Positions 7,221 through 13,849 of a DNA stretch of 16,352 nucleotides are shown piece by piece (the stretch's first letter is position 1; every line of letters begins with the position of its first letter). Origin of the DNA: Deltaproteobacteria bacterium (GTDB lineage: Bacteria; Desulfobacterota; GWC2-55-46; S146-73). The DNA is taken from positions 1 to 16,352 of the forward strand of contig WGFF01000176.1 in the NCBI GenBank assembly GCA_015492355.1, read 5' to 3'. The translations under genes were made by a program, and so were the position numbers. The notes beneath the pieces were generated by a model. The model saw nothing but the letters and a program-made list of their open reading frames with translations, ran no database searches and had not been told where the DNA came from.

Positions 7221-8498
7221 TTAATAAAGCCTTCTACCTGTGACCCTTTCGAGGTCTGCTATTGTTTTGAGATAATCCGCTACCGCCCTGAAATAGGCTA
7301 TCTGAAAGTTGTAGAGTATGGTCTGTGTCTCAAGGAGACCTGACAGGCTTCCCTGTTTGTTCCTGTACCATGTCTCTGCTATCTCAAGGGACTGCTGAGC
7401 CTGTGGTATGAGGGACTGGGAGTACAGTTCTATCAGGCGATTGGTGTTTACGAGTTTCAGGTACAGGTTCTTGACCGTGCTCAGGGTTTCGTTCTCCAGT
7501 GCCCTTTTTTCCCTGACGGTGCTTTCCTTTTTGAACTCCGCCTCTTTTACGATGGCTCTATTCTTTGAAAACCATATAGGGATGTTTATACCGAATACAA
7601 CACCCATGCTGTCCTTGCCTGAATCCCTCACCACACTGTCACCCTCGCCGATACTTATGTAATTGACACCTATACGGAAGTCTGGAAGGTAGGCATACCT
7701 TGCAAGGGAGGTCTCAAGGTCTCTTTTTTCCACCTCGAGCCTTTTGATCCTTATCTCCTCACCTTCCAGTGCCCATCTGTACAGTTCATCAAGGTTGTGT
7801 TCAAAGGGTTTTACCGCTGGCTGCCTGAAGGTCTCAAACCTCTCCTCTGGTGGACGGTTAAGGAGGGTGTTGAGTCTTGTAAGTTCGGTCTCCCTCATCT
7901 CCTTGAGTAGCAGGAGGTCATAGGACACCTGTGCGTATTCTGACTGAGCCTTTACAACATCATTGAGTGTTGTTCCATCCTGTGCGTAATCTGTCGTTGC
8001 AACCTTTACCATGTGTTCGAGCACCTTTTTGTTCTGTTCCGTGAGGGATATTGCCATGTCTATGTAGTAGAGCTCGTAGAAGGACCTTTTGACCTTCACT
8101 ATCACATCCCTTACCACCCTGTCGTAGTTGAGCCTTGCTATCTGTGCGTCCTTCGATACTATCTCTCCCCTGAGTTTGAGTTTACCCGGGAAGGGAAGCC
8201 TCTGGGTAAGGGAGAATGTATGTTCCTGTGGTCCCACTTTGGTCTCTATACCTTCCACAGGATAGGTATAGGTAAGCATTGGGTCATCGAGTGCCACTGC
8301 CTGTGGATACCTCTGTATCACACCAGCCCACTTAAGCCTTGCAGACCTTATCTCAGGATTGTTCTCAACAGCATCCTTTATGAGTTCCTCAAGCCCCACC
8401 CCCTCACCATCCTCCCCCGCACAGGAAGGAAAGGGAAAGGATATAAAGACCATCGCCAGGAATAGATACAATGCTACAGTACGTATCCCTTTCATCAT
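7221..8498 (-). CDS. TolC-like outer-membrane efflux protein, first gene of metal efflux operon
   Basis: The 425-residue product has a signal peptide of about 27 residues (hydrophobic core YLFLAMVFISFPFP, then SCAGED). The Cys before AG is not in a convincing lipobox. The remainder is an OEP-family channel: LEELIKDAVENNPEIRSARLKW, TQRLPFPGKLKLRGEIV, TTLNDVVKAQSEYAQVSYDL, and the second repeat with SLIPQAQQSLEIAETWYRNKQGS followed by ADLERVTGRRLY at the C-terminus. Length and motifs are typical of CusC/CzcC-like partners of HME-RND pumps. Two consecutive ATG codons are available; the first follows AAGGGGTGGG at close distance. It is the promoter-proximal gene, and the putative repressor site at 8523-8541 lies about 25 nt upstream. 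Confidence 0.88.
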   Translation of the reverse strand: MMKGIRTVALYLFLAMVFISFPFPSCAGEDGEGVGLEELIKDAVENNPEIRSARLKWAGVIQRYPQAVALDDPMLTYTYPVEGIETKVGPQEHTFSLTQRLPFPGKLKLRGEIVSKDAQIARLNYDRVVRDVIVKVKRSFYELYYIDMAISLTEQNKKVLEHMVKVATTDYAQDGTTLNDVVKAQSEYAQVSYDLLLLKEMRETELTRLNTLLNRPPEERFETFRQPAVKPFEHNLDELYRWALEGEEIRIKRLEVEKRDLETSLARYAYLPDFRIGVNYISIGEGDSVVRDSGKDSMGVVFGINIPIWFSKNRAIVKEAEFKKESTVREKRALENETLSTVKNLYLKLVNTNRLIELYSQSLIPQAQQSLEIAETWYRNKQGSLSGLLETQTILYNFQIAYFRAVADYLKTIADLERVTGRRLY

Positions 8499-8522
8499 CC
8501 CACCCCTTGGTTTAAGATAATG

Positions 8523-8551
8523 ATTCTACATAGTGTAGATTCTATCGGCAA
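8523..8551 (-). promoter_or_regulatory. Efflux-operon promoter with overlapping BlaI-type operator
   Basis: On the minus strand, TTGCCG (8546-8551) and TAGAAT (8523-8528) are separated by exactly 17 bp, a good sigma70-type promoter about 25 nt before the first OMF gene. Overlapping the spacer and -10 is a dyad: TCTACA-TAG-TGTAGA at 8525-8539, which in plus-strand terms extends to ATTCTAC-N5-GTAGATT (8523-8541). It matches the dyad in the promoter of the BlaI-family gene at 10128-10144 (TTCTAC-N5-GTAGAA) in both arm sequence and spacing. A repressor bound here would block RNA polymerase. The TACA/TGTA core also recalls CopY and BlaI operators, though the spacing differs from the classic CopY box. 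Predicted, not measured. Confidence 0.72.
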
Positions 8552-8555
8552 AAAA

Positions 8556-8681
8556 TTAAGGTAATGGGTACCTTTTTCGGACTAAGATGCCTGTATCCTG
8601 AGGGAAACCCCTTTTGTAAAAGGGGTTTCCCTCAAACTCCCTTCCCCAAAACTTCTAATCTAAGGTTTTCTGGGAAAGGGG
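8556..8681 (-). repeat. Palindromic intergenic repeat, copy B (inverted relative to copy A)
   Basis: Read on the minus strand this matches copy A (107-227) along most of its length: TTTCCCAGAAAAC, then TTAGATTAGAAGTTTTGGGG, the 34-bp hairpin (8600-8633, 16-bp perfect arms) and the distal block GTCCGAAAAAGGTACCCATT. It sits between the end of the M56 protease gene and the efflux promoter, and its distal end stops only about 5 bp before the -35. Within that end, 8558-8574 is itself a perfect 6-5-6 dyad, AAGGTA-N5-TACCTT. In copy A a single extra base breaks that dyad. Confidence 0.85.
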
Positions 8682-8734
8682 AAACCCTGGTGAGAACTCC
8701 CCCTATTCCGGCAAAAAACCCATTCAATGGTCGA

Positions 8735-9670
8735 TCATCCCTTCTCCTGCGGAATGTCTCTTCCGGAGAGAGACTCTGAATCCCTGCAGTGTACCACACA
8801 GTCCTTGCCTATCCTGTCCACATGATGGGAACAGTGCTGAAAGCTACATGCATGCAGGGATGGTGCTGTAAGGAGCGAAAGGGTCAGGGCTATGGTGATG
8901 AAAGAGAGGACCAATACATTAGGTACTATCCCCATAGGACGGGTTGTGGATGGTTTTTTCCCCTCACCATCCACAAGCCTCCTTACCCTTTCCTCCACAG
9001 AGCCAGCCTGCAGGGCTACAAAAAGGGGTACGGATACAGGGGTACCTGATACCTTGAGTATAGCCCTTGCAAGGTAGAGGTTGTCTCCTTCTTCCCTCAG
9101 GGATGCATCATCCGCCCTGGTCTCCCTCCTGTGGATGAATCCCTCCACAACCGAGCCTACAACAGGTATGTAGAAGAATACATCCCTTATGAACGAGAGC
9201 AGAAAGAACACAAGGGGGTCTTTCTCCCTTTTGTGATGGAGTTCATGGAGTACAACTGTCTTTAATTCCCTCGGTGTAAGATACCTTACAAGACCGGTGG
9301 ATATGTACACCCTCGGTCTCAGCAATCCGTGTGTGAATGCTATCCTGATGGAATCATCCCTTATAAGAACGAGGTTCGAAGACCTCTTATCCACGGGCAG
9401 TCTTCTCATACCACGGTACATCCTTGCAAGTCTCATCCCGCCGTTCACAATGGCATAGACGATACCCGCAAGGAGGAGAAAGACGAATGACCAGATGAAG
9501 ACCACCCTGAGCAGGTGGAGATAGGGAAGACACATGAGGATGAGACTCTGACACCACTCCACCACAGACCTTGTAAACCCTATGATACCGGGGATACTCA
9601 CCGATAGCCACAGGAAGGTACCACCAAAGAGGAGCGATAGCACAATCAGGAGCAATACCACCACAGCCAT
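8735..9670 (-). CDS. M56-family (BlaR1/MecR1-like) membrane metalloprotease with Cys/His-rich C-terminal tail
   Basis: The 311-residue product has hydrophobic segments near 2-22, 42-54, 55-78 and 249-270, with the zinc protease signature HELHH at 142-146 and a downstream ETRAD (183-187) supplying the likely third ligand Glu183. This is the BlaR1/MecR1 protease core, which in those systems triggers loss of the partner BlaI/MecI repressor. The basic loop after the third segment places the protease domain in the cytoplasm and the C-terminus outside. BlaR1 has a penicillin-binding sensor of about 250 residues there. This protein has only about 40 residues, with Cys at 275, 280, 291, 295 and His at 273, 279, 282, 283, 294. 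That composition suggests a metal-binding sensor, which is inference. It starts one nt after the repressor stop codon (TAA-C-ATG). Confidence 0.85.
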   Translation of the reverse strand: MAVVVLLLIVLSLLFGGTFLWLSVSIPGIIGFTRSVVEWCQSLILMCLPYLHLLRVVFIWSFVFLLLAGIVYAIVNGGMRLARMYRGMRRLPVDKRSSNLVLIRDDSIRIAFTHGLLRPRVYISTGLVRYLTPRELKTVVLHELHHKREKDPLVFFLLSFIRDVFFYIPVVGSVVEGFIHRRETRADDASLREEGDNLYLARAILKVSGTPVSVPLFVALQAGSVEERVRRLVDGEGKKPSTTRPMGIVPNVLVLSFITIALTLSLLTAPSLHACSFQHCSHHVDRIGKDCVVHCRDSESLSGRDIPQEKG

Positions 9671-9671
9671 G

Positions 9672-10112
9672 TTATCCTAACTTATCCCCCTTTAGTTTCC
9701 TTAGCCTCTCATCCACGAGTCTTGAGAGCCTTTCGAGCTCATCAGGGTCTTTCTCTGCGAGTATATCCACGAAGGATGCCACCGCAGACCCACTCCACAA
9801 CTCCATCACACCCCTGAGCACCTGTCTGGAAACACTCCCTGCAAATTCGTCCTTTGTACACGTGGGCTTGAAGGTATAGGTTGCACTCTCCTTTACCTTC
9901 TCCACCAGGCCCTTCTCGGTGAGTCTTTCAAGCACTGTGAGAACCGTGGTGAGGGCTATGTCCCTAGTCTTTTTTATCTCCTCGTATACCTCTCTACCCT
10001 TTATTTCTCCCCCCTTCCACACCACATCCATTACCTGACTTTCGAGCTCACCGAGGACCTTGGAAAGCCCTGCGTTGGTAAATCTAAAATTCTTTGCCAC
10101 GATCCTGCCCAT
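9672..10112 (-). CDS. BlaI/MecI/CopY-family transcriptional repressor
   Basis: The product is 146 residues from the ATG at 10112. The winged-helix domain runs about 19-85: LGELESQVMDVVWKGGE, then the recognition helix LTTVLTVLERLTEKGLV (residues 54-70) and the wing VKESATYTFKP. The C-terminal half is helical and would form the dimer. There is no CopY-type CxC...CxC metal motif (only Cys85), so direct copper sensing as in CopY is unlikely; control through the adjoining M56 protease is more likely. The frame stays open upstream to 10271 but that part reads through the promoter and repeat copy C, so the longer start is rejected. The chosen ATG lies only 9 nt after the -10, with no Shine-Dalgarno sequence, so the mRNA may be leaderless or nearly so. 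The shared operator suggests it represses both itself and the efflux operon. Confidence 0.88.
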   Translation of the reverse strand: MGRIVAKNFRFTNAGLSKVLGELESQVMDVVWKGGEIKGREVYEEIKKTRDIALTTVLTVLERLTEKGLVEKVKESATYTFKPTCTKDEFAGSVSRQVLRGVMELWSGSAVASFVDILAEKDPDELERLSRLVDERLRKLKGDKLG

Positions 10113-10121
10113 ATTGCATTC

Positions 10122-10150
10122 ATAATATTCTACCCTGCGTAGAAAGTCAA
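10122..10150 (-). promoter_or_regulatory. Promoter of repressor gene with operator dyad filling the spacer
   Basis: On the minus strand TTGACT (10145-10150) and TATTAT (10122-10127) are 17 bp apart. The spacer is exactly a perfect 17-bp dyad, TTCTAC-GCAGG-GTAGAA (10128-10144). A dyad lodged precisely between -35 and -10 is the classic place for an autorepressor. The same half-sites with the same 5-bp centre occur at the efflux promoter (8523-8541). The expected transcription start is about 10115, 2-4 nt before the start codon. Confidence 0.8.
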
Positions 10151-10201
10151 GGGATTTCTTCCCACCTCCCTGGAATAGGGTTATTGAGGACCAACCTGAG
10201 G

Positions 10202-10262
10202 CTAAAAGTTTTGGGGAAGGGAGTTTGAGGGAAGCCCCTTTTACAAAAGGGGTTTCCCTCTG
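10202..10262 (+). repeat. Palindromic intergenic repeat, copy C (short form)
   Basis: CTAAAAGTTTTGGGG, then AAGGGAGTTT, and a 34-bp hairpin at 10227-10260 match copy A in the same orientation. One arm base differs (AAGCCCC for AAACCCC), which would still pair as G-U in RNA. The distal TACCCATTACC block is absent. The copy lies between the TVP38 gene end and the repressor promoter, so copies B and C together bracket the repressor/protease module. Confidence 0.82.
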
Positions 10263-10295
10263 AATGGGCAATCATCTGGAGATGACACGACCCTT

Positions 10296-10955
10296 TCAAA
10301 CCGCTGTCCTCTTTCTCATCCTGTATATCACCGGGATGAGGGATACGAGTACCACAAGCACTACCCCTATTATGAACCTCGCAGAGACCCTGCCCTTTAC
10401 AAGGTCGAGTAGCGAGCTTGCAAAGACCACATAGGCAGTGGCACCTGGGAGCATGAATACAAAGGTTGATAGCACGTAGTGACTGAACCTTATACCCGTG
10501 AGTCCAAAGGCGTAGTTCAGGAGATTGAACGGAAAGATGGGTATGAGCCTTGTAAACGCCACTATCTTCCAGCCCTGTCTCTCCACCTCCCTGTCGAGTT
10601 CCCTCAGCCTCCCCTCACCTATCACATCCCTTACCCATCCCCTGCCCATGTACCTTGCAAAGAGAAAGGCAATGGATGCACCTATGGTCGCACCTATCTC
10701 CACATAGACAACCCCCCAAAGTGGTCCGAAGAGCATACCCCCGAGTACAGTGATGGGAAGCCCGGGAAGCATGAGTGAAGGGGCTATACTGTAGATAAGG
10801 ATAAAGATAAGCGGTCCCCATGGACCAAAGCCATCTATCCATTCACTGAGCCTTTTCTGGTCAACATACTCATCCAGCCCCGTAAGCCTCACCATGACGA
10901 ATATCGCCGAGACCGCAACCACAAAGACTATAAATTTCAACGTACTCTTCTTCAT
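10296..10955 (-). CDS. TVP38/TMEM64 (VTT/DedA-like) membrane protein
   Basis: The 219-residue integral membrane protein has an N-terminal membrane segment (7-24), the conserved re-entrant/helix region LPGLPITVLGGMLFGPLWG (63-81), GATIGASIAFLFARYMGR (88-105), the motif RLIPIFPFNLLNYAFGLT (136-153) and a final membrane helix (193-211). These are hallmarks of the TVP38/TMEM64 family. Members relate to DedA and eukaryotic VMP1/TMEM41 lipid scramblases; the bacterial substrate is uncertain. It starts 12 nt after the flavin oxidoreductase gene. Proteins fusing a TVP38 domain to this type of oxidoreductase are known, so the pair probably works together at the membrane. The role in this organism is not established. 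Confidence 0.9.
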   Translation of the reverse strand: MKKSTLKFIVFVVAVSAIFVMVRLTGLDEYVDQKRLSEWIDGFGPWGPLIFILIYSIAPSLMLPGLPITVLGGMLFGPLWGVVYVEIGATIGASIAFLFARYMGRGWVRDVIGEGRLRELDREVERQGWKIVAFTRLIPIFPFNLLNYAFGLTGIRFSHYVLSTFVFMLPGATAYVVFASSLLDLVKGRVSARFIIGVVLVVLVSLIPVIYRMRKRTAV

Positions 10956-10967
10956 AGGCTGAACTAC

Positions 10968-12386
10968 CTATCCCTGTAGACCGAAGAGTATCTTTATCAG
11001 GGACTTTTTGAACGGTGTGAGCGCACCTTTGAGCCTCTGGGAACATGCCTGCTTTACAGCCTCAGCAAGTGTGGGGTATACATGGATGGTATTTATGATG
11101 GAGCCAACGGAAAGCCCGTTCTTCATGGCGAGTATAATCTCATGGACATATTCACCTGCATTCGACCCAACTATATGGGCACCGACTATACGTCCCCTCT
11201 TTGTACAGATTATCTTTACAAACCCCCTCGTCTCCTCATCCGTATTCGCCCTGTCGTTATCACTCAGCCTGAAGGTATAGACCTCCACCCCTCCATATCT
11301 ACTGCGTGCCTCGTCCTCTGTCACGCCAACCCTTGCAACCTCCGGGTCAGTGAATATAACCCACGGGACAGTACTGTAATCCACCTTTGATGATAGATGG
11401 AATATGGCATTGCGAACTATTATGCCTGCCTGATAGCTCGCCATGTGGGTGAACCTGTACGGTCCTACCACATCCCCACAGGCATAGATATGCCTCTGTG
11501 TGGTCCTGAGGCTCTGATCCACAACTATACCCCTGTCTGTATATTCTATCCCCGCCTTCTCCAGATCGAGGTCTCCCACATTTGGAACCCTCCCCAGGGC
11601 ACAGAGTATCTCGTCCGCTGTAACAGTGTATTCCCTGTCTTCTCTCCTGAAACGCACCACCTTTTTGCCATCCTTCCTTTCGAATCCCACAAGTGTGGTG
11701 CCTGTGATTATCTCCATACCCTCCTCCCTGAGTATCCTCTCCATCTCCCTTCTCACATCCCTGTCCTCTCTTGAAAGTATCGCCCCAGAACGCTGTAGCA
11801 TGGTAACCCTTGTACCGAATCTTGTGAATGCCTGACCGAGCTCAACCCCTATAGGACCAGCACCGAGTACCACCATCGACCCGGGGAGCGTCCTCATCTC
11901 GAATATATTTTCATTGGTAAGGAAGTCCACTTCTTTACTGCCGGGGAGGTCTGGTATGAGTGGGCTCGAACCCGTGGCTATGACAAACCTCCTTGCCTTT
12001 ATCCTTCTCTTCCCCACCGTAATCTCATAAGGAGACAGGAACCTTGCGGTACCGAACACCACCTTGCACCCCATGGACTCGAACCTCTCAGGGGAGTCAT
12101 GTATTGAGATCCGTTCTATAACCCTGTGGATACGATCGACAACCCTGCTGTAATCGAATCTTACATCCACTGAACCGAGCCCGAATTCATCCGCCCTCCT
12201 TATAAGGGAGAGCACCTTTGCAGAACGGATGAGTGTCTTGCTCGGCACACACCCTGTGTTGAGACACTCCCCACCCATCCTTGCCCTCTCAATGAGAAGT
12301 ACCTTTGCCCCTATCTGGGCACATGCACTCGCCACAACGAGCCCGCCTGAACCAGCCCCTATGACCGCAATATCAAAATCCTCCAA
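10968..12386 (-). CDS. MerA/Lpd-type FAD-dependent pyridine nucleotide-disulfide oxidoreductase
   Basis: The 472-residue product has the FAD-binding GAGSGG (10-15), the redox-active disulfide GGECLNTGCVPSK (Cys41, Cys46), an NAD(P)-binding GAGPIG (175-180), YACGDV (301-306) and the C-terminal His-Glu pair in HVYPTLAE (His435, Glu442). It lacks the N-terminal HMA domain and the C-terminal Cys-Cys pair of true mercuric reductase, so mercury reduction is unlikely despite the resemblance. No 2-oxo acid dehydrogenase genes are nearby, so it is not an ordinary Lpd by context. The start is TTG: AAGGGAGG lies 8 nt upstream and the GxGxxG is at the right distance from it. The last residues (PFKKSLIKILFGLQG) are amphipathic and could touch the membrane. 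Its partner is the TVP38 gene downstream. The substrate is unknown. Confidence 0.9.
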   Translation of the reverse strand: MEDFDIAVIGAGSGGLVVASACAQIGAKVLLIERARMGGECLNTGCVPSKTLIRSAKVLSLIRRADEFGLGSVDVRFDYSRVVDRIHRVIERISIHDSPERFESMGCKVVFGTARFLSPYEITVGKRRIKARRFVIATGSSPLIPDLPGSKEVDFLTNENIFEMRTLPGSMVVLGAGPIGVELGQAFTRFGTRVTMLQRSGAILSREDRDVRREMERILREEGMEIITGTTLVGFERKDGKKVVRFRREDREYTVTADEILCALGRVPNVGDLDLEKAGIEYTDRGIVVDQSLRTTQRHIYACGDVVGPYRFTHMASYQAGIIVRNAIFHLSSKVDYSTVPWVIFTDPEVARVGVTEDEARSRYGGVEVYTFRLSDNDRANTDEETRGFVKIICTKRGRIVGAHIVGSNAGEYVHEIILAMKNGLSVGSIINTIHVYPTLAEAVKQACSQRLKGALTPFKKSLIKILFGLQG

Positions 12387-12456
12387 CTCAAAAACCTCCC
12401 TTTTCTGTCATGGTGCAAAACCCTCATGGAAGGATGAGCGACCAGAAGACCATACC

Positions 12457-13371
12457 CTAACTACGGAAAGAGATAGGCTGGGTGGACATCTCCTCCATGA
12501 AACGAACTACCTCCTTAAGTCCTGGTATACCGCTCCTACCTCCGAGTCTACGGCATTTAAGTGCTGCAAAGGCAGAGGCGAATCTTACCGTCCTTTCCAT
12601 ATCCCAGCCCCTGAGGAGTCCGTATATATAGCCACCGTGGAACACATCACCCGCACCTGTTGTATCGACTGCATCCACCTTGAATGCAGGTGTTCTGAAA
12701 AATCCACCCCCATACCATGTAACAGAACCCCTCCTGCCCAAGGTGACAGTTACAGCCTTTGTATCCCTGGATCGAAGCCTCTTTATAGCCATCTCTGGTG
12801 TACCCCCTGCCTCCCTTGCAAACTCTTCAGAACAGACCACATAGTCACACATCCTTGCAAGCTCCATCATACCAGGTCTCAATCTTCCACCATCGAGCAT
12901 AATAGGTACACCATGGTCCCTTGCAATCCTCAGTGCCTCCATGGATGCATCCACCATGAGACCATCTATAAGGAGGAAGTCCTTACCCTTTATGAGAGAT
13001 GTCCTGATATCCCTTGGGGTGAGTTCTCCACAGGTGGGTCTCTTCCAGAAGATAGTCCTGGTTGCAGTCTTTCTATTCACCACTATGAAGGCAACCTGAG
13101 AGGTGCCTCCTTTCTTTACCTTAAGCCCCCTTGTATCTACCCCTTCTTCCGCAAGTCCCCTTTTTATCTCATCTCCTGCAGGGTCGTCAGATACTACACC
13201 CATAAAGATTGTCCTGACCCCGAGCCTTCCGAGGGCAGCAAGGGCTGTGGCAACAGGTCCTCCACCCTGTATGGTGAATTCAACGACCTCGTTCTTCGTA
13301 TCCTCGTCAGGATAGCCGTCCACCACACAGATGTAATCCAGAGAACACTGCCCCACTCCAACAACAACCAT
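12457..13371 (-). CDS. PfkB-family carbohydrate kinase
   Basis: The 304-residue product is a ribokinase-fold sugar kinase. GQCSLDYICVVDGYP (7-21) and QGGGPVATALAALGRLG (35-51) form the substrate-side PfkB signature. DTTGAGDVFHGGYIYGLL (236-253) carries the anion hole GAGD with the catalytic base Asp242. It transfers phosphate from ATP to a hydroxyl of a sugar or nucleoside in the cytoplasm. Which sugar cannot be read from the sequence; the QGGGP pattern is shared with several subfamilies including YihV-like kinases. Its ATG directly follows the yjbQ stop (TGAATG), so the two are co-translated. A 70-nt gap without a clear promoter separates it from the oxidoreductase. Confidence 0.9.
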   Translation of the reverse strand: MVVVGVGQCSLDYICVVDGYPDEDTKNEVVEFTIQGGGPVATALAALGRLGVRTIFMGVVSDDPAGDEIKRGLAEEGVDTRGLKVKKGGTSQVAFIVVNRKTATRTIFWKRPTCGELTPRDIRTSLIKGKDFLLIDGLMVDASMEALRIARDHGVPIMLDGGRLRPGMMELARMCDYVVCSEEFAREAGGTPEMAIKRLRSRDTKAVTVTLGRRGSVTWYGGGFFRTPAFKVDAVDTTGAGDVFHGGYIYGLLRGWDMERTVRFASAFAALKCRRLGGRSGIPGLKEVVRFMEEMSTQPISFRS

Positions 13372-13788
13372 TCAATCACCCACTATCTGCACAACGAGGT
13401 TCCTCGTCCGTGGACGGTTGTCAAAGTCTACAAACACTATCTGTTGCCATGTACCGAGGGAGAGTCTGCCCTGAACAACAGGCACACATATCCCCGGCTT
13501 CATAAGCGATGCCCTCACATGGGAAAAACCATTACCATCGCCCCATCGTGAATCGTGCCTGTAGGGTATGTCCGATGGAACGAGTCTCTCGATAGCCTTC
13601 CTGAGGTCTTCAACGACCCCACTCTCGTACTCGATGGTTGTTACAGAGGCAGTCGAACCAGGGACAAAAACACACACAATCCCGTCCCTTATACCAGAGT
13701 CTGCAACCACAGACTCCACATCCCTGGTTATGTCTATTATATCCGAAAACCCACTCGATGAGACCTTTATACTCGATGTGTAATGCAT
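13372..13788 (-). CDS. yjbQ: YjbQ/UPF0047 family protein (secondary thiamine-phosphate synthase type)
   Basis: The 138-residue product is full length for the family. Conserved blocks are PGSTASVTTIEYESG (43-57), HDSRWGDGNGFSHVRASLM (78-96) and LSLGTWQQIVFVDFDNRPRTR (109-129). They contain the conserved His, Asp and Glu residues that line the putative active site. The E. coli member has weak thiamine-phosphate synthase activity when overproduced; the physiological role is unknown, and no thiamine genes occur here. No Shine-Dalgarno sequence precedes the ATG, and a promoter -10 lies 7 nt upstream, which suggests a leaderless mRNA. Confidence 0.9.
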   Translation of the reverse strand: MHYTSSIKVSSSGFSDIIDITRDVESVVADSGIRDGIVCVFVPGSTASVTTIEYESGVVEDLRKAIERLVPSDIPYRHDSRWGDGNGFSHVRASLMKPGICVPVVQGRLSLGTWQQIVFVDFDNRPRTRNLVVQIVGD

Positions 13789-13795
13789 GGAGAAG

Positions 13796-13825
13796 AGGAT
13801 AACATCGAAGGACTTACCTTGTCAA
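13796..13825 (-). promoter_or_regulatory. Putative promoter of yjbQ-pfkB
   Basis: A perfect TTGACA -35 (13820-13825, minus strand) is followed after 18 bp by TATCCT (13796-13801). The predicted start of transcription falls at or within one or two bases of the yjbQ ATG at 13788. The -10 match is only 4 of 6, so confidence is moderate. It lies in the 61-bp gap after the PsiE-family gene. Confidence 0.5.
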
Positions 13826-13849
13826 TGGAGCTGAAGGGGCTGAATACAA

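Noticed and set aside
8472..8488. Operator-like CTAC-N5-GTAT inside the start of the first OMF gene
   Set aside because: The dyad is imperfect and the bases are explained by coding sequence.
107..8681. Composite transposon carrying the efflux operon
   Set aside because: The bracketing repeats are short, there is a third copy outside, no transposase is present, and no target duplication is evident.
10113..10271. N-terminal extension of the BlaI-family gene to an ATG at 10271
   Set aside because: The extra 53 codons run through repeat copy C, the -35/-10 and the operator dyad, and encode nothing seen in the family.
10968..12386. True mercuric reductase (merA)
   Set aside because: There is no N-terminal metal domain, no C-terminal Cys pair, and no merR, merT or merP nearby.
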